NCBI GenBank assembly: GCA_015523295.1
Contig: WAKQ01000002.1
Location: forward strand, 1-64,000
DNA: 64,000 nucleotides
Direction: 5' to 3'
DNA from: Desulfurococcales archaeon
Lineage (GTDB): Archaea > Thermoproteota > Thermoprotei_A > Sulfolobales > NBVN01
The translations under genes were made by a program, and so were the position numbers. Below, piece after piece: positions 1-8,774 of this stretch. The first letter of the stretch is position 1; the number at the start of each line of letters is the position of its first letter. The notes under the pieces are model-generated. The model was given only the letters and a program-made list of their open reading frames with translations. It did not search any database and was not told where the DNA came from.

Positions 1-338
1 CTTGAAAGAATCACTGGGAGGGCCGGCAGGGTGAAGACCAATACCTTCATTTTAGCATCTATATCTCTAAAATCATCGTATAGGCCTAGAAGGCCTGCGA
101 CTACCAAGGCAAGGATTGAAAATATAATAGTAGAATCATTCAAGTAAAGGAAGAACACGAGATCGCTGGTGAATATGACGAGCAGTGAAACCCCTCCCAT
201 TCCTGGTATGCTAGGGAAGCCTTTCTTGAAGACGTCTCGGGCAACCAAGCCTAACTTCCTTTCCAAGAGGTAAACAATGTAGGTTACGAGCAGAGTCGCT
301 ATGAGGTTAAAGGCGTAGATAGCGTAGATGCTCTCCAC
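1..338 (-). CDS. GPT/ALG7-type UDP-sugar:lipid-phosphate glycosyl-1-phosphate transferase (N-terminal part)
   Basis: Only the first 112 residues are inside the window; the gene runs off the left edge. Translation starts at GTG 338, directly after an in-frame TAA. The product begins with a membrane segment (about residues 2-24), then the lysine-rich glycine/proline motif KKGFPSIPGMGG (38-49), another membrane segment and the acidic motif GLYDDFRD (85-92) followed by Lys97. These are the cytosolic-loop signatures of the MraY/WecA/ALG7 superfamily, which transfers a sugar-1-phosphate from a UDP-sugar to a polyprenyl phosphate. In archaea this step opens N-glycosylation (AglH-like). The substrate cannot be told from this fragment. 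Confidence 0.8.
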   Translation of the reverse strand, partial: MESIYAIYAFNLIATLLVTYIVYLLERKLGLVARDVFKKGFPSIPGMGGVSLLVIFTSDLVFFLYLNDSTIIFSILALVVAGLLGLYDDFRDIDAKMKVLVFTLPALPVILS

Positions 339-406
339 TTACACCACCGCTATGTTCTTGTATAGCTTAAATTCTCCTTAATAACCTACTCTCATGGCTT
401 AAGAAG

Positions 407-1294
407 ATGAAGATAGCGGTGATACATGATGCTCCAGTACCTCCTCCAACCGCTAGAGAGCTTCTTATAGAGTTAATGAAACGGGGTGCCTCGTCATTAT
501 ATCTTAGGCTACCTAAGTTGTCATCATATGCAAGCTCCAATGATCTCAAGACCCTTTACGGAAGGAGTTTCAAAGATGACCTAGACGGTGCTATAGTGAG
601 AGGCCTGGGTGTGGTTTCAAGTGCCGAAATACTATTCAAGCGCGTCAGTACTCTCAAGCAGCTTGAGCTCATGGGGAAAACAGTGGTGAATCCGCCTGAC
701 TCCATTCTCCTTGCGAGAGACAAGTATAGGGCATCTCAGATACTGGCCTTATCTGGTATCCCAATCCCGGAAACCATCATAACTGAAGATATCTTCATTG
801 TACCCTCCCTTGTCAGAGATTGGGGGAAAGCAGTGATGAAACCTTTGATGGGAAGCATGGGTTACGGATCGACTTTAGTTACTGACCCTGACGTGGCCTT
901 CATAATAGCTAAAACTTGGCAGTCTTACGGGCAACCTCTCCTAATTCAAAAATACACCAGAAAGTATGACAGAGACCTAAGAATATTTGTGGTGGGAAAC
1001 GAGGTACTTGGAGGTATATATAGGTATGCACCTTTACATACATGGAAAACCAACGTTGCTCAAGGAGGCAAGGTATCTAAAGCATACCTTACCAGCGAGT
1101 TAAAGGAGTTAGCCTTAAAAGCAACTAGCGTTTTAGGCCTGAACTACTCTGGCGTAGATGTAGGTGAGACGGATGAAGGTTACGTCGTGTATGAGGTCAA
1201 CACTATGCCTAATTGGCAGGGATTCACATATGGCACGGGTGTGAGTCCTGCAGGTAAAATAGCGGAGCTCATAATTAGAATGCTAAGAAAATAG
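407..1294 (+). CDS. RimK-family ATP-grasp ligase
   Basis: A 295-residue ATP-grasp protein of the RimK/LysX/MptN group, which joins an amino acid (usually glutamate) to a carboxyl group through an acyl-phosphate. The nucleotide-binding part is visible around residues 140-158 (KAVMKPLMGSMGYGS) and the metal-binding end as YEVNTMPNW (about 268-276). Family members act in ribosomal protein modification, lysine/arginine biosynthesis or pterin/F420 side-chain glutamylation. No LysW carrier gene is seen nearby, so a coenzyme or peptide substrate is as likely as LysX function. It is followed 2 bases later by the convergent Lrp gene. A TATA-like TATAGCTTAAAT lies near 361, about 40 bases ahead of the ATG. 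Confidence 0.8.
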   Translation: MKIAVIHDAPVPPPTARELLIELMKRGASSLYLRLPKLSSYASSNDLKTLYGRSFKDDLDGAIVRGLGVVSSAEILFKRVSTLKQLELMGKTVVNPPDSILLARDKYRASQILALSGIPIPETIITEDIFIVPSLVRDWGKAVMKPLMGSMGYGSTLVTDPDVAFIIAKTWQSYGQPLLIQKYTRKYDRDLRIFVVGNEVLGGIYRYAPLHTWKTNVAQGGKVSKAYLTSELKELALKATSVLGLNYSGVDVGETDEGYVVYEVNTMPNWQGFTYGTGVSPAGKIAELIIRMLRK

Positions 1295-1295
1295 T

Positions 1296-1760
1296 TCAGG
1301 CAAGTAATTTTGAAATTATACTTGACTCGCTCCTTGAGAGGATTTTCTCGAAAATATACCTTATCTTGAAGTCCATAACCCCTTCAACGTTTGCAACATT
1401 ATCAATTATACGTGATAGTTCTTTATTGTCCTTTGCAGCAATGCGTACGTGGATAGGATAATCTCCTCCTATAAGGAGAATTTCAATAACTTCATTTATC
1501 GCAGCAAGTGCTCTCTTCACCCGGCCGAGGTATTGTGGATAGGGCTTGATCTCCACTATTACTTCTGCGGTAAGGCCTAGCTTCCTTAAATCTACGTCAA
1601 CTGTGAAGGATTTAAGGATCCCAGAATCAATTAGCTTGTTAATTCTAGTGTATACCGTGGACTCTCCTATATCTAACTCCTTAGCCAGCTTTCTATAGGG
1701 TATTCTTGAGTTTCTTAAGAGAGCTGAGAGTATTTTCAAGTCAATTTCATCTGGGACCAT
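1296..1760 (-). CDS. Lrp/AsnC-family transcriptional regulator
   Basis: The 154-residue product has the standard two-part Lrp layout: an N-terminal winged helix-turn-helix (about residues 5-55, with IPYRKLAKELDIGESTVYTRI) and a C-terminal RAM ligand-binding domain (about 65-145). Archaeal members are usually feast/famine regulators responding to amino acids. It lies 9 bases downstream of a small unknown gene on the same strand and is separated from threonine dehydratase only by that small gene. Regulation of threonine dehydratase is therefore a reasonable but untested guess. The ligand cannot be predicted. Confidence 0.9.
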   Translation of the reverse strand: MVPDEIDLKILSALLRNSRIPYRKLAKELDIGESTVYTRINKLIDSGILKSFTVDVDLRKLGLTAEVIVEIKPYPQYLGRVKRALAAINEVIEILLIGGDYPIHVRIAAKDNKELSRIIDNVANVEGVMDFKIRYIFEKILSRSESSIISKLLA

Positions 1761-1769
1761 TTCATCACC

Positions 1770-2036
1770 TCATGATCTGTAAGAGTTTCCTGATGAACAC
1801 CTCTCTCCGAACCTGTTCTCGATAGTCATTATTATCCCATTCTTATACTCCCTTGCATCTGTTATGGATAGATTGACGGCAATAAAGAACCTAGGGGCTT
1901 CTTCTATAAGATGCACGTTATGTAGAAGTATCTGTTCCCTTGAGCCGCACTCCATACGTTTGGAAAGCATTATTGCGAGTTTCCTCAACTCCTTAGCAGT
2001 ACTTACTTCCAGCATTATGAAATGCCTCCACATCAC
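1770..2036 (-). CDS. small conserved-looking protein upstream of Lrp regulator
   Basis: An open frame of 88 residues; the start may be the internal ATG at 2015 (MLEVST...), giving 81 residues. It is on the same strand as the Lrp gene with 9 bases between them, so the two are probably one transcript, and it is divergent from threonine dehydratase. I recognise no family. It has two cysteines (MECGS and ERCSS), no membrane segment and a mixed alpha/beta look. The main support for calling it real is its position in a compact operon. Confidence 0.55.
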   Translation of the reverse strand: MMWRHFIMLEVSTAKELRKLAIMLSKRMECGSREQILLHNVHLIEEAPRFFIAVNLSITDAREYKNGIIMTIENRFGERCSSGNSYRS

Positions 2037-2118
2037 CTAGGTTTCATGTGTTAAAAACAGTAATATCTATGCTAGTCACTTGCGTCAATGCATTTAATGT
2101 GAGTTAGGCTATAATTCA

Positions 2119-3363
2119 GTGGCAGGCGTTTCACTCATGGACGACTTAGATTCACTGTTTAGTTTAGCTCTACAGGCTCAGAACGCCCTTAAAGGGCATG
2201 TTCATCGAACCCCTCTAACTTACTCGACGTACTTCTCTAGCGTTACTGGAAAAGATGTTTATCTGAAGCTTGAAAATCTGCAAAAGACAGGATCCTTCAA
2301 GGTGAGGGGGGCATTCTTCAAGATCAGCTCGCTACTCCCTGAAGTCAGAACTCGTGGTGTAGTAGCAGCATCCTCAGGTAATCATGCACAAGGTGTCGCC
2401 TACTCAGCAAGCCGTTTAGGAGTAAAGGCCATAATAGTAATGCCTAGAACAGCACCACCTTACAAGATCAACGCCACAAAGTCTTATGGTGCTAAAGTAT
2501 TGTTGAAGGGCGAGATATACGATGACGCATATCAAGAGGCCCTAAGAATAAGTAAAAAGACGGGGGCTTTTTTCATCCACCCATTCGATGATCCATATGT
2601 TATAGCTGGTCAAGGAACTATAGGGCTTGAAATTGCGGAGGAGCTTCCTGAAATTGACAGCGTCTTGGTTCCCGTTGGCGGTGGGGGGCTGATCTCCGGT
2701 ATAGCCCTAACTCTTAAACACCTCTACAGGGATAGGAAACTTAACGTGATTGGAGTTGAGCCTGAAGCAGACCCTAAGCTTACTAGGGCATTGAATGCTG
2801 GAAAGCCAATAAGTATCACGCCTAAGCCCTCACTAGCTGATGGTGTGCTCACAAGGTCAGTAGGGAGGCTTACCTTTAAGGTCATCCAGTCCACCGTAGA
2901 TGACGTAGTCATCGTATCAGAAGACTATATCGCTAAAGCCATGTATTTGTTGCTTGAGAGGACTAAGTTGCTGGCTGAAGGGGCAGGCGCGCTTCCTCTT
3001 GCAGCACTTCTACAGCACCCCACTAAAATACCCGGGAAGAAGGTGGTGGCAGTTATTAGTGGGGGGAATGCGGACCTTACCACCCTCTATAGGGTCATTT
3101 TAAGGGGACTAGCCTCAGAAGGCAGAATAACGAAAATAACTCTCAAGCTGAAGGACACCCCTGGGGCTCTCCACAAAGCATTAAGTGCAGTGGCCTCAAG
3201 CGGATGCAATATCATAGACATAAGGCATGACAGATTCGATCCTTCTGTAAGTCCTGGATTCGCTCTAGTTGAACTCCTACTAGAGACTCCCTCTAGCGAA
3301 GCTGTCGAGAAGGTCTTGAGTGATCTAAAGGGCTTAGGGATAGAGGTTGTTAAACATGTGTGA
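2119..3363 (+). CDS. ilvA: threonine dehydratase (threonine ammonia-lyase) with C-terminal ACT domain
   Basis: PLP fold-type II enzyme converting threonine to 2-oxobutyrate and ammonia, the entry to isoleucine synthesis or threonine catabolism. The PLP lysine is in TGSFKVRGA (Lys61) and the phosphate-binding glycine loop is PVGGGGLISG (near 187-196). A C-terminal ACT domain (about residues 335-414) fits amino-acid feedback. The start used is GTG 2119, with a TTTAAT box about 23 bases upstream suggesting a nearly leaderless message; ATG 2137 is the alternative. It overlaps the next gene by 8 bases. Serine may also be a substrate. Confidence 0.9.
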   Translation: MAGVSLMDDLDSLFSLALQAQNALKGHVHRTPLTYSTYFSSVTGKDVYLKLENLQKTGSFKVRGAFFKISSLLPEVRTRGVVAASSGNHAQGVAYSASRLGVKAIIVMPRTAPPYKINATKSYGAKVLLKGEIYDDAYQEALRISKKTGAFFIHPFDDPYVIAGQGTIGLEIAEELPEIDSVLVPVGGGGLISGIALTLKHLYRDRKLNVIGVEPEADPKLTRALNAGKPISITPKPSLADGVLTRSVGRLTFKVIQSTVDDVVIVSEDYIAKAMYLLLERTKLLAEGAGALPLAALLQHPTKIPGKKVVAVISGGNADLTTLYRVILRGLASEGRITKITLKLKDTPGALHKALSAVASSGCNIIDIRHDRFDPSVSPGFALVELLLETPSSEAVEKVLSDLKGLGIEVVKHV

Positions 3364-3697
3364 GCAGATATTCACAACAGATCTAATAATCTCTGCCAAT
3401 ATAGACGAATTAAGCCGTGTTTTAAATATGTTTAAGCGATTTAAGGATGAACTTGAAAAAAGATTTGATTTTATATGCTCGCCCGAGGATCACGAATACA
3501 TCTGTGGGGGAAATGAAGTATTAGTTAAGGTACTCCCGCTGAAAGAGGATGTTGCCGCCACATCAATGGGTAAAAGGTTATACGAGGTTGCAATTATTAG
3601 AATAGAGGCCTCGCACCCCGAGGCATTAGTAAAGATTAACGCCTTGCTATATAACCTCTTGAAAGAGGAGGGGATTAAATACAGGAGAGGGAATTGA
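3356..3697 (+). CDS. uncharacterised protein translationally coupled to threonine dehydratase
   Basis: The ATG at 3356 lies inside the last codons of the threonine dehydratase gene, an 8-base overlap suggesting coupled translation. The 113-residue product has no family I recognise. It contains a charged helical N-terminal half and three cysteines (MCEQ, DFICS, YICGG). A role in the same amino-acid pathway is only suggested by coupling. Confidence 0.6.
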   Translation: MCEQIFTTDLIISANIDELSRVLNMFKRFKDELEKRFDFICSPEDHEYICGGNEVLVKVLPLKEDVAATSMGKRLYEVAIIRIEASHPEALVKINALLYNLLKEEGIKYRRGN

Positions 3698-3707
3698 ATT
3701 TAAGTGT

Positions 3708-3763
3708 AAGTCAGATTGGGAGTAGACATCATCAATCAGCTCCTGCCTGGAGACATCATTCCA
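3708..3763 (-). ncRNA. putative C/D box sRNA
   Basis: On the minus strand the order is C box ATGATGT (3753-3759), 13-nt spacer, D' box CTGA (3736-3739), 3-nt linker, C' box ATGATGT (3726-3732), 11-nt spacer, D box CTGA (3711-3714). This is the compact two-guide layout of archaeal 2'-O-methylation guide RNAs. The last base of both C motifs departs from the RUGAUGA consensus. It sits just downstream of the DUF1614 gene on the same strand and may be co-transcribed with it. Targets were not assigned. Confidence 0.6.
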
Positions 3764-3826
3764 CTACTCATGATATTACCGGCTCTATTAATTATTAACA
3801 TAACACACCTCTTAGACTATAACGTC

Positions 3827-4540
3827 TTAAAGGCCTGCCCCAAGACAAAATACAATAGCCCAAACAATAATAGATGAGAGCGCAGGTATGAAAAATATCG
3901 CGTCTGCAACCCCCATACCCCCAACAATAATGTACTTTGACTTAAAAGCGGTGACTTTCTTAAGGTTGAGGATGTCAATCCCTACTAAGGAAGCTATTGC
4001 TGATGCTGAGAATGTGATGAGTGAAGCAACCTGAGGATCTTTCAAATGAAAGGTCATAGCTAAAGAGGCAAACACCGTCAACAGAAGGACTGTAGCTAGA
4101 GGAACACCTAGACCTCTTCCTCTAATCGCCTGCGTAACGCGATTGTAAGCTATTATCAGAAACAAAAGCAGTATACTATAACTGGTTAGAGGGTATCCGT
4201 AATTGATGAGAGCATTATAGGCTGCGAGGATGCCCAGCACAGGCGGAATGATACCTCCTGAAACATTTATAAGGAGTTCACTTGTAGACCTAATGTTAAA
4301 TCCTACCTGCTGAATGAGACGTTGATTGTCGACCTCAATCAGGAAAGGCTTAATTATGTTCTCACTGAACTCCTTTCTCATCAGACCAATGTTTACATCT
4401 GAAAAATGATAAAGAAACAACGTGAGAGCACTTCCGACTATAGGAGCTGTATTAACGTCCAATCCTAGCCACTCAGAAAAGTATGTCATAAACAAGTACG
4501 CTATAGCAAATACAGCAATCTCATTATACCTCAAGATCAT
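3827..4540 (-). CDS. DUF1614-like multi-pass membrane protein
   Basis: A 237-residue integral membrane protein with about seven hydrophobic segments. The C-terminal stretch YIIVGGMGVADAIFFIP (about residues 203-219) resembles the conserved 'GGxGxxDGIF' region I associate with the archaeal DUF1614 family, whose function is not known. Its 3' end faces the 3' end of the gene ending at 3697. Its upstream side is a 185-base spacer with no other gene seen. Confidence 0.65.
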   Translation of the reverse strand: MILRYNEIAVFAIAYLFMTYFSEWLGLDVNTAPIVGSALTLFLYHFSDVNIGLMRKEFSENIIKPFLIEVDNQRLIQQVGFNIRSTSELLINVSGGIIPPVLGILAAYNALINYGYPLTSYSILLLFLIIAYNRVTQAIRGRGLGVPLATVLLLTVFASLAMTFHLKDPQVASLITFSASAIASLVGIDILNLKKVTAFKSKYIIVGGMGVADAIFFIPALSSIIVWAIVFCLGAGL

Positions 4541-4725
4541 CCCCTGAATTCTTCTAAAATCTTGATGTGATTTTAAGGATGGAGCCTTTTTACGTGGATA
4601 GGCGTAAGGTGCATGGTATTTAGGTTACTCCTCTAAACTATGGGAACCTACCCAGGCAACCACGTTACTAGGATACCAACAAGGATAATACAGCAACTGC
4701 CGACTTATTCTAGGTGGTATAGAAG

Positions 4726-5577
4726 TTGCTTAAGTTGCTTAAGACGCTAATAGAGTCTGTGGATTTAACCATATATTCCTATGTAAAACCCGCTGCTGTA
4801 CATAGATACTCAACCCACTATAAAGACCTTCACCAGTATGTTCGTGTAGTGACATCAGCAATAGAAGTATATGGAAAAGCCTGGGAGATAGGGACTTTAA
4901 TAGCTAAAGGAAAGCTCGGCTTTAAAGACTCCGAAGTAGGTTCCTTAATTAAGGATGCGGTTAAAGCTAGCGCAAGATTCGTTGAGCTCACAGCGCTACC
5001 TGAGTACCACCTCATCCTTCTACCCTCCATGATAGCAGCTTCCTACGCCATTGAGTCCTCTGGCTACCTAGACCTCAATCTTTACCAGAAGGGCATCAAA
5101 TCACTTTATCTTTATACAAATACTGATAACACCATTGCAGTCTATGAGGTTATAAGAAGATCTAACTCCCTTTTGGGAAAGATATTAGGGCACGCCTCTG
5201 TAACTCCAGGCAAAATAAAGACAGAAGGATGGAGCCTACGGGATCTATTAGATGAGATTGGCAAAGCCAATGTACTCGCTAAAACAGCGGTAGGCATGGG
5301 TCCATCAGCAAGTGAGCTTTCCGGGCTGTTTGTGAAGAAGTACCTTGATACAGGTGATTTTAATAAAGCCACCATTAAAACATACTCTCCTCTCTTTCAG
5401 ACTGTCACAAGAATTAATGAAAACCTAGAAGTTAACAGTAAGGACGATCTGATACGACTGCTCAAGCTTGATAACGAATTAGTGAAAAAGAGGATATCAC
5501 TCAACCTCCTGCTTCCCTTACTAAACGAAAGCGTTTTCCTTGGGCTATTAAGACTTGAGTTCCCACGTGAGAGCTAG
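4726..5577 (+). CDS. CitG/MdcB-like triphosphoribosyl-dephospho-CoA synthase family protein
   Basis: A 283-residue, largely helical protein. The N-terminal VKPAAVHRYSTHYKDLHQY (about 20-38) matches the CitG 'KPGxVsRxxxHxD' signature, and a glycine-rich GHASVTPGKIKTEG segment lies near 162-175. CitG makes the prosthetic-group precursor of citrate lyase from dephospho-CoA and ATP, but archaeal members commonly occur without citrate lyase, so the real product is unknown. The start is TTG 4726, preceded by GGTGG with an 8-base spacing; no ATG fits as well. It ends 2 bases before the convergent rhomboid gene. Confidence 0.65.
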   Translation: MLKLLKTLIESVDLTIYSYVKPAAVHRYSTHYKDLHQYVRVVTSAIEVYGKAWEIGTLIAKGKLGFKDSEVGSLIKDAVKASARFVELTALPEYHLILLPSMIAASYAIESSGYLDLNLYQKGIKSLYLYTNTDNTIAVYEVIRRSNSLLGKILGHASVTPGKIKTEGWSLRDLLDEIGKANVLAKTAVGMGPSASELSGLFVKKYLDTGDFNKATIKTYSPLFQTVTRINENLEVNSKDDLIRLLKLDNELVKKRISLNLLLPLLNESVFLGLLRLEFPRES

Positions 5578-5578
5578 C

Positions 5579-6313
5579 CTAAATTCCTGAAGACTTAATA
5601 ACTTCTACTCTCCTCCTTAATTCCTCCACATCTTTACCCCTGAGAAATAATGGCAAAAAAGCCATACCTGAAATAAAGCCTCCTATATGAGCCCAGAAAC
5701 CTATACCTGCAGTCGGAGCTATAATACCAAAAATCAGCTGGAAGACGAACCATAACCCTATGTAGAATTTTACCGACATGAGAAGCGGTATAAAGTAAAA
5801 AATTGATAAAACCCTTGCATGAGGGAAGAGGATAAGGTAAGCACCTAAAATACCGCTGATGGCTCCTGAAGCTCCCACTGCAGGAACTAGCCATGGATTA
5901 ACATATGATGAATATGTAATCATTACATCGGGTAGGACTGCTACGCACAACAAATTAAATACGTCAGCACCCATCCCTGAGAGCATGTAGAAAATGAAAT
6001 ACCTCCAATGGCCTATTACTGTCTCTACATCCCTACCGAAGATATATAGGAAGAACATGTTGCCGAGAAGGTGTAGAAGATTAGCATGCGTAAACATGGC
6101 AGTTAAAACCCTATGAAAAGATTGAGGATCTAGAATGTCAGCAGGGTAGACCCCAAAAGTCGCCATAACGTCACTCCAGGAAATTCCAAGCATAGCCGAG
6201 TATATCCTCAATGCTAAGAAAACCAGCACATTAATGATTATCAATCCATACGTAATAAATGGCTTGCCCTTGTAAACCCCTGCTATTTCATCTATATCAA
6301 CTGGTAACCCCAC
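5579..6313 (-). CDS. rhomboid-family intramembrane serine protease
   Basis: A 244-residue membrane protein with about six to seven segments. The catalytic serine is in GASGAISG (Ser149), the catalytic histidine in WAHIGGFISG (His209), and the oxyanion-side asparagine in HLLGNMFF (Asn85). Rhomboids cleave substrate membrane helices within the bilayer; the substrate here is unknown. The gene overlaps the upstream metallophosphoesterase gene by 17 bases, so the two are likely co-translated. The 'AHxGG' motif and the six-segment core are complete, so it should be active. Confidence 0.93.
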   Translation of the reverse strand: MGLPVDIDEIAGVYKGKPFITYGLIIINVLVFLALRIYSAMLGISWSDVMATFGVYPADILDPQSFHRVLTAMFTHANLLHLLGNMFFLYIFGRDVETVIGHWRYFIFYMLSGMGADVFNLLCVAVLPDVMITYSSYVNPWLVPAVGASGAISGILGAYLILFPHARVLSIFYFIPLLMSVKFYIGLWFVFQLIFGIIAPTAGIGFWAHIGGFISGMAFLPLFLRGKDVEELRRRVEVIKSSGI

Positions 6314-7049
6314 TGCTCCTCCCTGCTACAGGCTCAAACTTCTTTTTCGGCCTAACTTCGATGGTTGCTATTTCCCTCCTCGCAGGTAATGATACATTGT
6401 AAACTCTCACCGAATCTATGGAAGCCTCTGTAACCCTAGCATTGTGCGCATGAGCATGTATAACTATATCAGGCTTAACCTCCTTAATAACCCTCTCCAT
6501 CTCTCTTGAACCCATGTAAGGGTAAAGTTTTCTGGGCTCGCCTTTTACCGTCAAATATGTAGTGGCATAATGAGATACTAGAACTACCAAATCAGAATAT
6601 TTTCGGACCTCCATTATCAACTTTTCTATGACCTTTGGTCTTTCCCTGTAAATGAATTCCAGTTCGGGCTTATGTCTTTTCTGCCAATACGTTAGTCTTT
6701 CCAAGGCCCCCCGAGTCCCTACAAATCCGACTCTAAAGCCGTTTAGAGTTAGGATTGCAGGAGAGTCATCAAGCCATAAAATTTCAGGATATCTCTTAAT
6801 TAAAAGGTTCTCAACCTCGTGATATTCCTCGTTACCAAATACTGATATAATAGGCACGCTTGGATATCTTGACCTGACTTCATTCATTATTAAGTCCAGA
6901 TCCTCAACCTTTCCCTCATCTATCATATCCCCTGCAAAGATACATACATGCGGTTTGAATCCAATTATTGCCTTAAGTGAAGCTGTAAAAATATTAAAGT
7001 ACCTTCTCCCATGCACATCGCCAACAGCGCATATTCTGACAACGCCCAT
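6297..7049 (-). CDS. calcineurin-like metallophosphoesterase
   Basis: A 250-residue binuclear metallophosphoesterase. The family motifs are in order: GDVHGR (8-13), AGDMID (about 39-44), GNEEYHE (about 71-77), a histidine after LVSH, and IHAHAHN (near 197-203). No membrane segment or signal is visible, so it is probably cytosolic. The substrate cannot be inferred. It is upstream of and overlaps the rhomboid protease gene by 17 bases. A cytosolic phosphodiesterase coupled to a membrane protease has no obvious shared pathway. Confidence 0.85.
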   Translation of the reverse strand: MGVVRICAVGDVHGRRYFNIFTASLKAIIGFKPHVCIFAGDMIDEGKVEDLDLIMNEVRSRYPSVPIISVFGNEEYHEVENLLIKRYPEILWLDDSPAILTLNGFRVGFVGTRGALERLTYWQKRHKPELEFIYRERPKVIEKLIMEVRKYSDLVVLVSHYATTYLTVKGEPRKLYPYMGSREMERVIKEVKPDIVIHAHAHNARVTEASIDSVRVYNVSLPARREIATIEVRPKKKFEPVAGRSSGVTS

Positions 7050-7180
7050 CTCACAGACCTACCCATTTAAACCCTATATGGAGTTAAGACTGTTCATGAG
7101 GTGGCCAACCATCTGAGAGAAAGTCTTTAGAGGGGTGAAACCTTATTAGGGCAACTGATTTTGTTGTGTGGGTGTGAAGT

Positions 7181-7399
7181 ATGACGTACTTAAAAGGAGT
7201 GACTGCAGGTGGGCATTTAGGTTGGGCTACAAAGAGGTGTTCTATCTGCGGACGAAAGTTAGTTGTTGGCAAGGACGTTATATATACCTGTCCTAAATGT
7301 AGGGCTAAAGGTAGGGAAGTGTATTTCTGTTCTGGAGACTATAAAGTCCTGCATGGAAGATGCCCCTACTGCGGTGCAGAACTTGTCCCTCTCCTCTAA
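7181..7399 (+). CDS. small two-zinc-ribbon protein
   Basis: A 72-residue protein with three or four knuckles: CSIC (about 20-23), CPKC (39-42), a single cysteine in YFCS, and CPYC (63-66). The spacing suggests one or two treble-clef zinc sites. Nothing indicates an enzyme; such proteins often bind nucleic acid or polymerase or ribosomal partners. The stretch VYFCSGDYKVLHGRC resembles a zinc knuckle with a histidine ligand. Two small unknown genes follow on the same strand. Confidence 0.7.
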   Translation: MTYLKGVTAGGHLGWATKRCSICGRKLVVGKDVIYTCPKCRAKGREVYFCSGDYKVLHGRCPYCGAELVPLL

Positions 7400-7426
7400 T
7401 ACGAGGACAGTTGTCGGTAACCGGTA

Positions 7427-7777
7427 ATGATAGAGGTCAAGAATTACATTATTTACAACTACCTTAAGTTAGTCTATGTTTGTGATACTCATTCTGGGAG
7501 AGGAGATGCTGTAGGCGATCTTCCTGGATGGCCTTTCTGCTTTAAGGTGAGTTCCGCTCATGGAATCAACGACGGCAAAGTAGTTTGGAGCGATTGGATA
7601 AACCTAAATGATGAGGAGATGCCCTCGGTTAGGTTTTCGGGGGCAGAAGTGTTTGGAAAGCTTTTAGCAGTAAATTTCCAAGCTAGGGGGATCCACTGTG
7701 AATTAAAGCCGGAGGAGCTTTTCAGGAAAATCAAGGCTGTTGTACATGATCTCTGCGGTGAAGGAACTGTACCCTAG
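7427..7777 (+). CDS. uncharacterised protein
   Basis: A 116-residue product of no family I recognise. It has a cysteine/histidine cluster (CDTHSGRGD near 19-27) and an aromatic-rich centre (PGWPFCF, WSDWINL), with a helical C-terminus holding HDLCGEG. It is 27 bases after the zinc-ribbon gene and 2 bases before the next gene, so the three probably form one transcript. The close packing supports it as a real gene. Confidence 0.55.
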   Translation: MIEVKNYIIYNYLKLVYVCDTHSGRGDAVGDLPGWPFCFKVSSAHGINDGKVVWSDWINLNDEEMPSVRFSGAEVFGKLLAVNFQARGIHCELKPEELFRKIKAVVHDLCGEGTVP

Positions 7778-7779
7778 AG

Positions 7780-8247
7780 GTGCGATGCAGGGTGATCAAT
7801 ACACTCCTCAGCAGTTCAGCTAACGACCTGGAAAAAATTTTATCTTTACTAAGAGAACAGATGAGCGGGTTCTCCATAAGTTTAATGAAAGATACCTCCA
7901 TAATTTCTGTAGATAAGGGCGATGATCATCTACTGGACGTTAGGATAACTAGCGAATTAACTGAGCTCTATATTAAGGAGCCAGTGATGAATGCCCCTAG
8001 ATCACTGCTTAAGGACATAGACCTCGACGTAAGGAGCGTAGCTACATTAGCCATATCCTGTGTGAGGCCATCCAGAAGAATTCATATCTTAATAGAGCTG
8101 AACACGCCTAAAGGGAGGGTGCCTATTAAGGTAACCTTTACCAGTAATAATTTCCTTGTATCTACATACGACAATAATGTCTGGAATAAAATTAAACCTT
8201 CAGTCCTTAGATTGGCTGAAAAAATTTGGAAGATCTGTTTCCCCTAA
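7780..8247 (+). CDS. uncharacterised protein
   Basis: A 155-residue protein starting at GTG 7780, two bases after the previous stop, with GAGGTG just ahead of it. It is mixed alpha/beta, with a helical first 30 residues and a beta-rich second half (RRIHILIELNTPKGRVPIKV). No signal peptide, membrane segment or known motif is seen. It closes the small three-gene group starting at 7181 and ends 19 bases before the convergent YjbQ gene. Confidence 0.5.
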   Translation: MRCRVINTLLSSSANDLEKILSLLREQMSGFSISLMKDTSIISVDKGDDHLLDVRITSELTELYIKEPVMNAPRSLLKDIDLDVRSVATLAISCVRPSRRIHILIELNTPKGRVPIKVTFTSNNFLVSTYDNNVWNKIKPSVLRLAEKIWKICFP

Positions 8248-8266
8248 TTTGAGCCAGTAAAAGAGT

Positions 8267-8686
8267 TTAGGAACCCATAACTTCCACTACGATCCTTCTC
8301 GATCTTCTAGGGCCGTCAAGTTCTAATAACATTATTTCTTGCCATACCCCCCTAACCAACCTGCCGTCAATAAGTGGAAAAATACGAGAAGCTCCTATAA
8401 TTGATGAAGCTATATGTGCATGCGCATTATTGTCGATTGTATTATGTCTCCACTCATAATCCGGCGGAACATACTTCTTAATCCATTCAAGGTAATCACT
8501 AGCCACATTAGGTTCGTACTCGTTCACGATCACAGCAGCCGTAGCATGAGGGATAAACACTAGCACATAACCATTACGAATCCCTGATTCCTTAACGGTG
8601 TTTTCAACTAACTCTGTAATTTTAACTACCTCGAATCTCTTGTTTGTCGATACACTATACTCTCTTACATACACCCCACAGCCCAT
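8267..8686 (-). CDS. YjbQ/UPF0047 family protein
   Basis: A 139-residue protein of the UPF0047 family. Its signatures are present: FIPHATAAVIVNE (about 49-61), the histidine-rich DNNAHAHI (about 85-92) and GVWQEIMLLE (about 115-124). E. coli YjbQ has thiamine phosphate synthase activity in vitro, but its physiological role is unsettled; archaeal members are uncharacterised. The conserved histidines probably bind a metal. It sits between a convergent small-gene group and two tRNA genes. Confidence 0.88.
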   Translation of the reverse strand: MGCGVYVREYSVSTNKRFEVVKITELVENTVKESGIRNGYVLVFIPHATAAVIVNEYEPNVASDYLEWIKKYVPPDYEWRHNTIDNNAHAHIASSIIGASRIFPLIDGRLVRGVWQEIMLLELDGPRRSRRIVVEVMGS

Positions 8687-8774
8687 TTAAAATCACCTTC
8701 GTCATCTAGCATAACTTCTTCATTATTAAGTGAATGTATTCAATTAGCGAGATTTCTGGAGTATATAGGAGAGG

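Noticed and set aside
7100-7175. C/D-like boxes in the spacer before the zinc-ribbon gene
   Set aside because: Spacers are 10 and 13 nt, the C' motif is poor and the D'-C' distance is about 18 nt.
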